64,000 nucleotides of DNA from Charina bottae (GCA_023362775.1 JALMGJ010000003.1:175498774-175562773), one strand, 5' to 3'. Counted from the stretch's first letter, positions 34,162 to 46,379 are shown. A program made the numbers and translations. The notes: generated by a model not told the origin, from the sequence alone.

Positions 34162-34490
34162 CTTTAAGGCAGGGCTTTCCAAAGTGCCCCCGCTGGCGAC
34201 ACACCCGGCGGCGGCGGCAACACGCGGGCGCACGGCGGCGGCGCGGGGGGGCGTGCGGCGGCGCGCGCGCATGGCGGCGGCGCGGGGGGCGTGCGGCGGC
34301 GCGCGTGCGCACGGTGGCAGCGCAGGAGGGGCGTGCGGCGGCGCGGGGGGCGTGCGGCGGCGCGCACGTGCATGGCGGCCGCCGTGCACGCACGCACCGC
34401 CGCTTCCGGGTGGTGTGGTGACACACCACGCTGTGTGTGGCGACACACTTTTGTGTCGCAACACACAGTTTGGAAAGCTCTGCTTTAAGG
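34162..34490. mobile_element. hAT MITE, CTTTCCAAA family, copy 1
   Basis: 34170-34482 (313 bp) starts CAGGGCTTTCCAAAGT and ends ACAGTTTGGAAAGCTCTG. Perfect 8-bp CTTTAAGG on both sides (34162-34169, 34483-34490). The interior is a GCG/CGG-rich, nearly repetitive core with GTGTCGCAACACACAG near the right end. Confidence 0.95.
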
Positions 34491-35495
34491 TGTAATGGAT
34501 CACTAGCTTTAATAAAGAACTCTTCATATCCTTAACGGCTTGTGTCAAGAGTTTCTGATTTAATAGCTAAAGGATCACGAGCATGACAATGGTTCAGTTT
34601 TGTTCTTGCCAAACTTTTGATATCTAGAATATAGTACAGAAACATTTTTCTCAGGGTTACAACAGGGCATATATGTACTTTAATCTTACAATCAAAAATA
34701 TTTATCTTAGCAGTTCTCAGAACAAGAACCATGCGCTCTTTGGCAATCGCAAGATAGTCCACTCAAAATTGCCTCTAAGCATCCAGGCCTCCTTTTGTCC
34801 AATCAATAAGGTCTCAGAGTAGGATTGTGCTCCCTTGGGTCAGTGGAGATAATCCATAATTCCTGTAATTGGTGCCCTCTGGATATGTTGCAACTGCAAA
34901 TCCTAGAATTTGCGCTAATCCCAACACAACTGGAAAGGGATGCTGCTTTAGAGCAAAGTGCAAAAGGAAATTCCATTTATCCAGTGCTCGTATATTGGTA
35001 GAGAGAGGAGGGAAAATGTCTCACTGAAAGGTAGTAGATGCATCCAACCTGATGGCTTAACATTTCAATTGAAGAGATATTACTCTGTCCCAGGATAAAG
35101 TTTAGGATTCAAAAATTAGCATTCTCAGTGCAGGGTCCCAAAACTCATACCTATCTTATGGAGGTGCCCAAGTTTTCCTGATTATTATTTCGTCACAAAT
35201 GTAGCACAGTAAAAGATATAGGAAGTGCAATGTTTGTGTACAGAATTTATATGAGTAGGAGTGTTGTGCCCAAATTTATATATGATAAACCAAGGCCTTT
35301 GCAACTATTCCCATTCTTAACACAGAGGTCAGCTCTGCATAAATATTAAGGCCATCACTAGCATTCTTATTTTAATTATTATATATCTTAATTTTTAGGT
35401 ATGTAAGCTATGGATATTTTGATATTTTGTTTGTCTAGTTATTTCTGTCTCAGTGTGCTGGCCTCAGGCTTTTTAGACTACGATGGTATAAGAAA
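34491..35495. other. Non-coding, nothing recognised
   Basis: AT-rich DNA without supportable features. Confidence 0.5.
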
Positions 35496-35499
35496 GGTA

Positions 35500-35665
35500 A
35501 ACAAATTCCCAGGGTGTCAAAAATGTCAAGATGGCAGCCATGATTGTGCGATGAAAGCCCTGGCCTCTTTTTACACACTTTTTTACACTTTTTAAAAGTT
35601 TGGGGGTTTGATTGTGCAGTCACCGATCCCATCTTGCTGTTTTTGACCCCCCCCCCCTTCCTCAC
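35500..35665. repeat. Diverged interspersed repeat related to 6425-6545
   Basis: AGATGGCAGCCATGATTGTG, then AAAGCCCTGGCCTCTTTTTA matches the block near 6.5 kb. Ends with a C-rich run at 35647. Confidence 0.4.
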
Positions 35666-35934
35666 AAATTTCATTTTTCTGTAACTTCATGGGCAGTTCC
35701 ATGTAATTTGCTTGGCAGCAGTACAAAAGCAGTTTGCCATTGCCTTTCCCTGGGATATTTTTTTGGCTTTTCAATCTATCCTACAGCCCCAGGATTGCCT
35801 GGATGTTTCTCATCCACAGACCTGATCCTGGTTAGTTTCCAAGCCAAGGCATGGCTGGCCAGGATTGGAGCGAGGGAAGAGTCATAATGCCACAGTGGTT
35901 TGTAGATGGTTCCAGCTCCAATCCTTGGTTGGTC

Positions 35935-36077
35935 GTGAAACCCCAGGACAATGACTTTCAGTCAAAGTGGACAATGTTAGGCTAATGTTTTATTGTGAAC
36001 TGCCCAGAGTCCCCTGGTTGGGGGAGATGGGCGGTAATACAAATTTAAATTATAAATATAAATAAATAAATAAATAA
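35935..36077 (+). mobile_element. L2-like 3' tail
   Basis: GAACTGCCCAGAGTCCCCTG, GGTTGGGGGAGATGGGCGGT and an (AAAT)n tail are the L2-type 3' end; 5' truncated. Same type as the insert in Bov-B at 16848. Confidence 0.7.
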
Positions 36078-36920
36078 TGATGGATGAGTAGCCTGACTTT
36101 GCACAGGAGCACTTCTTACAGTCAGAGAATTTATTCTAATCCACATTAAAGTAAAGGATGGCTCCTTAAGAAATTTTAGGAGTGGTATGTTCTTACACAT
36201 ATAATTTTGGGCATGCATCTTAATCTTTTTTTTTTGCCCTATATTGTTATCTTTGGGTGTGAACTGCATCACAACATTCAGTGTGGATTTGAGGTATACG
36301 CATGCATTCTGATTCACCTCTAACTTTGGGAAATGTGAACTGAATAAATTCATATCAATCTTTTGATTGACTGAATTTCTCATTCATTCCTGCTCCTGAG
36401 AGGCTACCTACATCCCTTCCTGCTGTCTGTTCTTATTACAAGATGGTTCTTTGTATATGTGCAATTTGTTCTAATCAGTATCTAGGACCAAGGCTGCTGT
36501 TCCTCCTTCAGTTCACATACACACATACACTTTGTTGAATATATACCATAGTTCTGCAGCAACTTTTACTGTGAACCTGACATACTCCCTGCTTAAGCAC
36601 TTGTAATACCTCATTGTTCCTATGCAACAGAAATGGTCAAAATGGGCACATCAGCCTGAGTTTAACAGGCATAAATAATTGAAAAATTCTCCCCACTGCG
36701 TGCTGAAGTCTAAAAATCTGTGTTGGTTGAGCCACCAGTTCTGTTACTTTAAAAGGTTTCGGCACAAGTTAATAGGAAGCCATATTCCATTAGACTGCTA
36801 TAGATTTTTGTAGGATGAAGCTCTACTAAATCTGGAGCATGAAGCTTTAAAAATCAGTTTAAAGTTACACACCTACTGAAAGCTGGAGAGAATCTCCTGA
36901 ATAATTTAATAATCTCATGA
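36078..36920. other. Non-coding, nothing recognised
   Basis: No bounded feature seen. Confidence 0.5.
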
Positions 36921-36925
36921 TGTAA

Positions 36926-37080
36926 AAAGGAAGAGGAGGGGGATGGGGAGGGGAGGGGAGGGGAGGGGGGAAAAGAAGAAGGAGGAGGAGGAGGAGGAGG
37001 AGGAGGAGGAGGAGGAGGAGGAGGAGGAGGAGGAGGAGGAGGAGGAGGAGGAGGAGAGAAGGAGGAGAAGGAGAGGAGAT
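36926..37080 (+). repeat. Polypurine (GGGGA)n/(GGA)n tract
   Basis: About 150 bases of pure G and A on the plus strand, first GGGGA units and then some 27 GGA units. The poly-Ser frame on the minus strand is an artefact. Confidence 0.97.
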
Positions 37081-37815
37081 AAAAACAATTTATTGCCTAG
37101 TTGGGGACCTGGATAAAGTTGTGTGGATGGAGGTATATATTTATTCACTATGGACTTTGATAAATTATTTACCAGTTCAACTGCCATTAACAAGATCTCT
37201 GAGTGGCAAGGTCTCTGCTGGAACAAAATTTAATCGCTCCCTTCATTATTTACACAGGTGAGATCCTCACCTTTTAATATAGAAATCTGGTACTGAGTTC
37301 CCTAAAGTCACCTGAATAATTGGAACACCCCAGGCTACCAATTTAATTCAGCTTCTTCCGCGTCACTACTCGGCACCATCATACTTGCCTAGAATCAAAT
37401 AAGAGAGAACTTCCTTGCATGAGAGCTGCAAGATCAGAATCTCATTTGCCATAATTTGGTTTATACTTCAGGGAATCAAAGAGAAAAATCTGCTGGAAAG
37501 ATTTTTTTTTAGAAGAGAGTATTAAGCATTTCTCCTGTTGCTGTATGAAATGTTTCAGCTCTGTGTGGAAAAGCATTTGAAAACAGCACTGATCTGCAGT
37601 TGGCTGTAGGGTTAACTATAGCACTATATATAAATATAGTGTATTTATATTGCAAGGATACTGCAGATGTTTTATCCTGATGCATGAATCTATTTCTCAA
37701 GGTTCATAGTATAAGTTACCTCACATCTTGCTTGAAATTTTTCAGAAAATTTCAGTATGTTGAAAGAAATAGGAACACACTCATAACATATACGCACAAT
37801 TAAATATTTTAGTAA
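37081..37815. other. Non-coding, nothing recognised
   Basis: AT-rich DNA, no supportable gene. Confidence 0.5.
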
Positions 37816-38140
37816 GAGCCAGTTTGGTGTAATGGTTAAGGTATCAGACTAGAAACTGGGAGACCGTGAGTTCTAGTTCCGCCTTGGGCATGAAGCCAGC
37901 TGGGTGACCTTGGGCCACTCACTTTCTCTCAGCCCTAGGAAGGCAAGGGCAAACCACTTCTGAAAAACCTTGCCAAGAAAACTGCAGGGACTTGTCCAGG
38001 CAGTCTCCGAGAATCGAACATGGTTGAATGGAATAGAGATAGATATAGATGGATGGATGGATGGATGGATGGATGGATGGATGGATGGATGATAGATAGA
38101 TATAGATAGATCTTCATCTTCATCTTCATCTGCATCTGCA
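37816..38140 (+). mobile_element. Sauria-type tRNA SINE with tetranucleotide tail
   Basis: GAGCCAGTTTGGTGTAATGG (A-box region), GTGAGTTCTAGTTCC (B-box region), CCAGCTGGGTGACCTTGGGC, CTTGCCAAGAAAACTGCAGG and TCCGAGAATCGAACATGG in order. The tail has expanded into (GGAT)n and GATA/CATCTT repeats (38040-38140). Confidence 0.9.
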
Positions 38141-38538
38141 TCGTTTGTGGCCAGTACCTCTTAAAAATATGGCATTCAGTGACTATAGGGAAAAATGAAG
38201 TGACAAAATGAGTCATTTATTTTTTAAAAAATCATGGATTTTAAAAAAAGATTGGCCAGTCAGAGCTGCTCAATTACATAGTTTTGAATAACTAAACAAC
38301 AGTCACATAGTCATTTTGGCATACAATGACTGGATCTGAAAAGTATTAAAACACAAATAAATAAATCTGCTGTGTTTCATATTGACTATGGGAATTTCAA
38401 TACTGTCTTTTTCAAAGAATTACTGATCATTTTTATTGTTGTTTATAAGTATCCAGAATAGGGGTCAGCAATTTCCATGGGTGCAAGGATGTCTGTAACC
38501 ACTTTAACCACCCTAGATGAAATCCTCAGAATCCTATA

Positions 38539-38584
<46 letters not shown>

Positions 38585-39282
38585 CAGAATTTTTCAAGAT
38601 TGCTAAATACCACAACATTTCAGGTTTCTTATGTAAGGTTTTCACAAGATGTAGATTTTCAGTGAATGAACACCAAAATCTCCCAGGTTTAATTATATCA
38701 TCTTATAAGATTGTGAATCATTTTCAGAGGTGCCCTAGCCATTACCCAATTAAAATAGTAAATGTGATTTCTCTCCATGTAATTTTTGCATTAAAAATTA
38801 CAATTTGGCAGTAGATGTAGGAGGATCTCCAAGATTTAACATGACCATAGGGTTTCATGTTATGCATTCCTTCCCTAAACTGTGGGACCAAAAGAATTTC
38901 TCTATTCTAAGGATGCTGCTCATTCTTTAAGAACACCTGTTTCTTTTTCTGGCTTATAGCATTGCCATTCTGAAGCTTGTCCCTGTGGTGCATCTTCATC
39001 TATAGACCTTCCTGCTCTGAGAAGTTCCCTTGGTCTCATGTTCTTTTCTGCTCAATTTCTTGGGCAGAAGCTTTTGATTCTGCTTTTCCACATTATTTTT
39101 AGCATGTGTTTTGATGATAGATTAGTTATTTTTATGTTTGTTCTTGCATGCTGTAAAATATTTTTACAATAGTTGTATAAAATGAAGTAATTGATTTTGG
39201 GGGGGTAGAGATTTGTGATATAGTACTGAAGTGGAAAACACACATTGTTCTTGAATATAATTTGTATTTGATACTAAAGCAA
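38141..39282. other. Non-coding with an (ATT)n microsatellite
   Basis: (ATT)n at 38541-38583. Otherwise AT-rich DNA without features. Confidence 0.6.
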
Positions 39283-39772
39283 ATATATGTTAGAGATATC
39301 GGGTTTCAACCAAGCACGTCTCACACAAGCTTGAAGGAGGGGCAGTCCTGCTGCAACCTAATCTTACTTGCTTTGTGTGGGAGGGGCTTGAAAATCCAAT
39401 TTCCTGTTACTCTACTTCCTTCCTTTCTCTTTTCCTGTTTGAATCTCCAGCTGAGAGGATGGTCATAAATGGCTGTCCACGTTGCTCATACTTGCATTCA
39501 GCAAGGCCACATTAAGAAGACTGTGGGTTTGGTCAGAACCTATCGCTTGCACGCATGAACCATCCTCTGCTACCATGAAACTGATCTACAATAAAACTGT
39601 AAGCTATTTTTCTGTAACTTTACATTAACGTGTGAAGTGTGTTTATTTTACTCTGAACTTAATTGAGCCTTATGTGCAAGATTATTACAGGACGCTTTTT
39701 ACTCTGCTAAACTAGATAAACGCTGTGTGGGTTTTTTCTGTTACTACCATTCCAGAATTCCCCAACAATATA
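39283..39772 (+). mobile_element. Solo LTR candidate with 5-bp duplication ATATA
   Basis: 39288-39767 starts TGTTAGAGAT and ends CCCCAACA, with ATATA on both sides (39283-39287, 39768-39772). AATAAA at 39590-39595 fits a plus-strand poly(A) signal. An AT-only duplication is weak evidence in AT-rich DNA, hence moderate confidence. Confidence 0.6.
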
Positions 39773-40378
39773 CACATACCCAATGCATTAGAAAGCTGGT
39801 GGAATCATAAACATTCATGAAGATAAAAGCCTTTTCTGATTTTCAGCTAAATACATGGAAAACCTCAAACTGAGGAGAGTCTAGGTATGCAGTCCTTGCC
39901 TCCCCACCATTCTCCACCCCTCTCTGTGCATTCAACTGGATCTTTAAAGGAGAGCCATACCACATTTGCTTGAACCCAAGCACACTTCTCTGTGGGAACT
40001 TAGCCCTTAACAAAGCAATGTTCTTCTGGGTCATACCGAAAACTGTACTCAGATTTAAGTAATTGTAAGTACAGTTTTCCTTGTGGCTTCTGGCTGAACG
40101 TAGGGAGGTTCGGTTCAAGGAAAGCAGCAGGGCCAACATATGCCTCCTGTTCTGTACTCAATTTGAAGCCCTTTAGGGGATCAGCTGAATGTCTGAAGAA
40201 GGCTCCAATTATGTTTGCATATGCAATTTATAGGGAAAGAATACACTAAAGTAGAATTGTTTTATATGAGATGCAGGAATCATAAGGAATCACACTGTCA
40301 ACTTCTTTTGCCTGATTTTCCCTTTTTTAGCCTCTACCAATTTATTGAAACTTAAGCTGAAAGGTGTGTGTGTGTGTG

Positions 40379-40409
<31 letters not shown>

Positions 40410-41170
40410 AGATGTGCCACCTCTTATTCCTTTGCTCAGAAGTCTTGATTAGGAACAGTCATTGGGGAGCAAATTCCAGTGCTGCGTTTAAAAAATTCCA
40501 GATGTAGAGCAAAATGGATCAACGTCCTATTCTGTGAGCAGGCTGAAATGAAACACATCTGATCTATGTCGGTGGAGTTTGCCCCAAGCAAAGTACATTC
40601 CATTAACAATTCTTTAGGTTACAGAAAATTAAATGTTCCCATGGAGAAATAGCTTGAGGTCAAAGGTAACCTTTGCTATGTAACCCACATGTGTTTCCAA
40701 TCTGCTCGGCCCTTGTGATCAGCAAAGCTCAGTCATGCAAAGGAGTAGATTTGAAAAACAAGGCAGGGGAAGCAAGAGAAATCCCTAAAAAGATCAATGC
40801 GCTGCACTCATAAATCACCTTTGCTTTTGTCATATGTAAAAAGGAGCAATGAGCTTGATGCCGCACAAAATAAAAGATTATGTTCTGTTCCATCCCTGCA
40901 GCCATCCTGTCCCATCTGGTCCCTGTTTCCAAATGAAACAATGGCACATTTTAAGAGTACCAAACAAGCAGCAACAATGACCACACCATAGATACAGATA
41001 CGCTGGCAGAAACTATACCAGCTTTGGGGCTCTAGCTCAACTGCACATGCTCAGACTGGTGGAGCACAGGATTCTAATCTGCCCAGATTAATTTAAAAGA
41101 GAAGTGTTAGCCTTTGAAGCCCAAGAATGCTACTCTGCTTGCTCCTAGATGCGACCTTCCCTGAAGTTCA
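39773..41170. other. Non-coding with a (TG)n microsatellite
   Basis: (TG)n at 40364-40410. No supportable gene. Confidence 0.55.
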
Positions 41171-41544
41171 GGTGTACTTAGGCTGACCATATTTCCCTGA
41201 GACAGAAACGGGACCCTAATGTGCGCGCGTGCATGCGCCGGCACGCCGGCACGTGCACACGCAGGCACGCACATCAGCACACACATAGGCACGCACGCCG
41301 GCATGCACGCTGGCACACGCCCGCGCACAGGCACGCACACAGGCGCGCCCGCACGCAGGCACACGCGCAGGCACACGCGCAGGCACGCAGGCACGCACAC
41401 CAGCACGCATGCGTGCATGCATTCCATCCCTTCAAAAACAGGACGAAATTGAGTTTTTAAAGAAAAAGACGGTACGGGCCAGAAAAGGTAAAAAAACAGG
41501 ACTGTCCCGTTCAAAACTGGACATATGGTCAGCCTAGGTGTACT
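41171..41544. mobile_element. hAT element with expanded CpG/CA minisatellite
   Basis: 41179-41536 (358 bp) starts TAGGCTGACCATAT and ends ATATGGTCAGCCTA, with perfect 8-bp GGTGTACT on both sides (41171-41178, 41537-41544). About 200 bases inside (41220-41420) are alternating purine-pyrimidine GCACGC/GGCACACGC units. The many overlapping Arg/His/Cys-rich frames come from this tract. Confidence 0.93.
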
Positions 41545-42233
41545 GCAGCATGAAAAATGGGTGCTAATAATAACACTGTTTCTGAAAAGAGAAGACTCTG
41601 CATTTGCTACTAGGGTTTTGCTCCCTCCCTCCACCTTTTCCTATCCTTGATATCAGAGGTAAACTTTTTCTATTTCATGTTCTGTCTAACGTCCTGCTGT
41701 TCAAGGTAGGAATAGGCAACATTTTTACAGCTGTCAGTTTATTATTATTTGCTCTGATCTATGTAGTAACAATTGCTCTTTGTGCCTCACCCAAATCTCT
41801 GCTCTTTTTCTAAGGTTAACCATGCGAATTGGGTGTGCCTGCACTTTTTAACAGGACTGCCTGAACTGCTTTTGAACCCCACTGCTTATCTGACTTTCAA
41901 TTTTCTCCAAGTGGGAGAATTGCAATTGTATTCTTCAGGGTCAGATATGATTTTGATTTTGCTGCCAGCAGCTGTGCTAAATCTTTAGTAGAAAAAAAAA
42001 GACAGTTCTAAATTGATATCAAATGTTTTTTGGCACTTACACAGGACAAATCCACTGTTTGGCAATTAATGTTCTCATAAGAATTTGAGGAAAGATTATA
42101 TTATTATACTTTCTTGTGTTTTAGCATATGTAGCAATAACAACTTCCACTTTCTGTTTCATTTATTGAATAGACCAACACCACAGAACTATTAAGTCTAG
42201 GTCTGTATCTTATAACAACATGGCTGCAGAGTA
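41545..42233. other. Non-coding, nothing recognised
   Basis: No bounded feature seen. Confidence 0.5.
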
Positions 42234-42439
42234 TACAGGTAGTCCTCGTTTAGCAACTGCCTTGTTTAGTTACAATGGTGATGAAAAAGTAACTTTGTGA
42301 CCAGTCCTTACATTTATGACCTTCGCAGGTCTGTAAGCAAAGGAAAGCTGAAGTAAGATCATAAGCACAGTCACGGTTTCACTTAGCAACTGCTTTGCTT
42401 AATGACCAAGTTGCGGTCACTAAATGAGGACTACCTGTA
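42234..42439. mobile_element. TIR DNA element, copy 2 (Tc1/mariner- or pogo-like MITE)
   Basis: CAGGTAGTCCTC (42236) and GAGGACTACCTG (to 42437) are perfect 12-bp inverted termini, flanked by TA on both sides. 202 bp, no coding sequence. Same family as 14270-14682. Confidence 0.85.
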
Positions 42440-42535
42440 TTTAATCTAAGTCATTTCCAGTGCTTGAGTTATACAGCTATAAATTATAGATTGAGAGATT
42501 TATCCAGAAGCTGGATGGAGGAGAGCCTTATCTCT

Positions 42536-42575
42536 CATTCATTCATTCATTCATTCATTCATTCATTCATTCATA
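42536..42575. repeat. (ATTC)n microsatellite
   Basis: About nine ATTC units. Confidence 0.95.
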
Positions 42576-42842
42576 TTATAAAAATTTGTGTACGATCTCA
42601 TTCAATTGGTTTTTTGTGATTCTTCCCTTCCCTTCCTATATTTTAGCATGAGTTAGCTAAAATATAGATTTTATGTAGGCCCACTCTGCCTGCCCTGCCT
42701 ATAATTTAGACGTAACTTAACCCAGTACAAAATTATCAGAAGTTGATTCCACAGTAGGCTTCCACTGGGAGTCATGGCTGACTGAAGATGTCTCCACGAA
42801 TGAGCAGAGACGATGACTGCTGTGTAGAACGATAGACCGGCG

Positions 42843-44332
42843 AGTAGACTGATCCTTTTTTTTCAAATAATTTTATTAAGAGTTATAAATGAAAAGAATA
42901 AAAGCCATACAGCCATACAAACAGAAAAATACAAAAGAAAAAAGTGTGGAAAAAAGGAAAAAAAGGAAAAGGAAAAGAAAGAAGTAATTTCCCCCTTCAT
43001 CCCAGCAAGTAAAGACAATCTTAATAGCTTATCACTATCTCTAAATACAACATAATCTCATTGAATAAAAAAAAGCAAAATCCAAATGCTTCATCAGTCG
43101 TTCTTTGTCAGCAAAAGTCCACTATGGGCAACCAGCTATAACTATTTTTCTCCTTGAGTCCTGGTCGAATAAGCCAACCTTGTATTCCTTCCCTGAGTTT
43201 TTAAAAATATCTTTTAATCCATTCAAAAAGAGTCCCAGAGCTAGTCTTTTATTCATCTGTGTTTCAAGCCAAAAATCTTTTAGGATTCTAGCAGATTTCT
43301 TTTGTATGTCCAATAAGTAAAATTTGTCCTTTTGTTTGTCACTTCTAATAAAGTCCTTCAAAACCTTAACAGAGTTCTTTTGTATATCTAGTTTTATATA
43401 CAGTATATATATCCCCATCAGTTCCATTTGTGTGCTCATATTTTTCTCCGTATCTTTCTCATTACTTGTTACATTTGAATCCCCCTTCAAAGTAATTTCA
43501 AAATCATCCGTTACAACTTGTTCTTGTTCTGTAATTTCATTGCAACATGCTCTGTCAATCTTGTCAAGAAATTCATCTAATTTGTCAAAAAGCTTGGCAG
43601 ACAAATATTCCCAAATTTGTATTATAGATTTCTGCTCCATTTCCTTTATCCTATAGCTCCCCCTCCTGTCCAACCTTCAAGGTCCCCTTATCATGAGAAA
43701 ACTCAAAACAATTGCCATTTTTCCAATGAGAAAATTCCTTCTAATTAATTCAAAGTTCTTTGTGGACATTAAAAATTACAATTCCAAGTCCATCTGAGCC
43801 CTTAATCCGTTGTTAAACTTTCTAAAGTCCATATTCTAAGCACCTTTTGCTGTTTAACCCAAAAAGTAATATTTTTCACAAGCTTTTAAAAATCGCATTT
43901 GAAAGGTCTTTCTCTAAGCAGAAGGCAACTCACCTAGTGAATATAGTATAACCTGTCATTCTGAAGGATCTTAATCCTTTTAAGGCAGCAGAAAAAAAAA
44001 TCCAAAGTGATTAAGAAGTGAGACTCAGTCAAGCTTATTGTCCTTTAAAAAGCTGTGTTAATGACTGGGAGGGAAGATGGTTCTTCCCTTGACTCCCAGC
44101 CACTTGACACATAGGCAAACTGCAAAACAACAGTTCCTGCAGTTACTCATGAGGAGTGGCTGTGCAGAGTCACGTGGGTTATCTCAACGATCTCTCCTTA
44201 ATCCAGAGAGCATTTCAGCAACCAGGATCCTGCATCCCATGCCTATCTCCATTGTGATGCCATCCCACTACAAAAAGGGATGATTAGCTTGCCATGTCTC
44301 TCAATCAGAAGTCCGCAAGTAGACTGGTCCTT
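42843..44332 (-). mobile_element. L1-like retroposon (minus) with 15-bp target duplication
   Basis: The insert 42858-44317 starts on the plus strand with T8 then AATAATTTTATTAAG, which on the minus strand is an AATAAAATTATT-type 3' end plus poly(A). AGTAGACTGATCCTT (42843-42857) and AGTAGACTGGTCCTT (44318-44332) are a 15-bp duplication with one mismatch. It carries one open frame, 43122-43673. Confidence 0.75.
43122..43673 (-). pseudogene. 183-codon frame in the L1-like insert, function unknown
   Basis: Lys/Asp/Glu-rich, with no membrane segment and no motif I recognise. Two related segments occur in tandem, LDIQKNSVKVLKDF and LDIQKKSARILKDF, about 30 residues apart. Its position near the element's 3' end is unlike a normal L1 ORF1, so this may be a rearranged ORF1 or a non-autonomous element frame. 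No upstream promoter was identified. Confidence 0.4.
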
Positions 44333-44622
44333 CGAAGCTCTCTGGAGAAGGAGAGAATAGGAGATCACCCACAAGTGCTGAATGGCAGCTCCTTGTGAAG
44401 AGACCATAAAACAGTGGTCTCCTGTCAGTTTGAGCACCAGGAGCCAAGGGAAATGACATCTTTGCTCTCAGCAGCAGCCAAGCCTTTAATAAGGACACTA
44501 AGCCAGCCGAACTCACTTTCTAATCAAATTCAGAAATATTCAATTTAACTGCTTTATGGATATTAGAGACCTTCAAAACAGCAAGCTTAATTTGACACCT
44601 GGTGAGTTTTACCTTCTTCTTT

Positions 44623-44800
44623 GCAAGTAGATAAATAGGTACCACTTTGGTGGGAAGGTAACAGCGTTCCGCGTGCATCATGCTGGCCACATGACCGTGG
44701 AAGTGTCTTTGGACAACGCTGGCTCTTCGGCTAAGAAACGGAGATGAGCACCGGCCCCTAGAGTCAGACACGACTGTGTGGGGGAACTTTTACCTTTATT
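44623..44800 (+). mobile_element. tRNA-derived SINE with Bov-B-like tail (copy 2, 5'-truncated)
   Basis: Starts in the body (GCAAGTAGATAAATAGGTAC) and ends GAGTCAGACACGACTGTGTG...TTTACCTTTA. The tRNA head is missing. Followed by (ATT)n at about 44806-44853. Confidence 0.93.
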
Positions 44801-44821
44801 AATAATAGTAATAATAATAAT

Positions 44822-44853
<32 letters not shown>

Positions 44854-44854
<1 letters not shown>

Positions 44855-46379
44855 CTATTCCTCTTTGTGAAAACAGAATATGAGAATAATTAGGTGGCCA
44901 TTATTTGCTACATTTTCATGATACCTCAAATCTGCTGGGTAAGGCAGATATCTCACTTACCTCGATAAGGCCTGCCTGACATCCAAAATACCAAAAAAGA
45001 GGATCATAATAATCAAGGTGCCTAACTGTTTACAGACACTGAGATGCTTGGCTGAGAGGTCACAGGTATGGAGTTTGGAGTGGGAGAGCCCTCTAGCCAA
45101 TGCACATCTCACCTCTGTGCCTGCAACCTCTCAGCCAAACTATTTTTTGGGTGTAGGTGTTTTGAACCTTTTGAATACGTGCCAGACCCGAATTCAGAAA
45201 GAGCCCAAATCACAGGTGCAGGGGGGGGGAGTTACAAAGATTGGGGGAGCATATTGGCCTCCTCTGTACTTGTGACCTGACAGCTAGGCTGAGAAGCATG
45301 GAGGAGGGCATGGATTAATTAGAAAGGAGTGATCAATAATTAGTGTGACCTGTCTTTGACTAGTGCTGCAAGGGAATATCAGTGTTGGCTGTGGCTGACA
45401 GTACCTAGACGTAGCTCATGGAGTAGGCAAAATGGTACTTCCCCCCTATTAAAAGCAGCAAAAGAACCTTTTCAGGAGAAGCAGGAGAAAGACTGTGATG
45501 TACTCATTGCAGCTACTCATTCACAGAACCAACCACATGCAGCTGACTGAACGCAGGTTTCTCTCCTGGTTTAAGTCAACATTCTGTGCCGTGCAGTAGC
45601 AGCATTCTCTGAAGATAGTACTAATCCTGTTTTCCAAGCACAGGCATAGCACCAACAGCCCTAAACTCAGTGTTTCAAAAACAGGTCTAAAAGAAGGCAA
45701 ATCCCATACACACCATGTAAGACCTGACCAAGGGTTTGGAAAGCGCTGGTCAGGCATTTCGTGGGCAGAGGCCACGGTCTCTTCTGCAGCCCAGGCCAAA
45801 ATGGCTGTGGAGGGTAGCTCTTAGCTCAAGAGAGGAAAAGGCATGCCTGCGGTGATGTAAGAAGCAGTCAGTAGGAACTGGGCAGATCCCACCTCCTGAC
45901 CACTTGATCAGCCACACCGTTGATAAAGTGTGCCAGATCGTGACCATGGCAAACAGAGAGCTGGGAGAAGAGGGGAAACACCACTTAAAAACCGGAACAG
46001 GTAACAACAACTCTAAGCCACCTCAGTTGTGGGCCTGGGAGTGAGATGAAGGGAGTGTTGTGATGTATCCTGTAAAACAGTTCCCAGGGCTGGTTTGTGC
46101 CTTGGTTAGGGAGACTTGAGGACGAGCCCTAAGTGTGTACAGAGTGCAGTTTCTCCCTTTACTCCAGGGATGTAATCCCACATCAGCTGCTTCGGTTACA
46201 TCCTACTCTTTCCATGAATGGCTGCAATATGATGGACGTCGCTTGGGAAATCGTTTCAAACTCCAGTGTTCCTACTGAAATGCATTTTTCCTCCTCTTGC
46301 TTTCCCCTTTTTTGGGGCAAATGCGAGCCTCTGCTCGGCATTTTTACCCAGTAGCTTGAGCATTTCCAAAGACGGCCCT
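44854..46379. other. Non-coding, nothing recognised
   Basis: No bounded repeat or supportable gene. A G-run lies at about 45221. Confidence 0.5.

Larger units (their letters stand above)
42745..44510 (+). mobile_element. L1 5'-UTR-like sequence split by another insertion
   Basis: 42755-42857 (AGGCTTCCACTGGGAGTCAT) and 44318-44510 (through CTTTAATAAGGACACTAAGC) look like parts of one element related to 55196-55490 (GGCTTCCGGTGGGAATGGCA, then AAGGGACACTAAG). Between them lies the insertion at 42858-44317. L1 identity is inferred. Confidence 0.5.

Noticed and set aside
34029..34548. Arg/Ala/His-rich frames over the MITE
   Set aside because: Artefacts of the GCG/CGG-rich MITE core.
36915..37226. 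Poly-Ser minus-strand frame
   Set aside because: Translation of the (GGA)n tract.
41107..41634. 175-codon Cys/Val/Arg-rich minus-strand frame
   Set aside because: Covers the alternating GCAC minisatellite in a hAT element.
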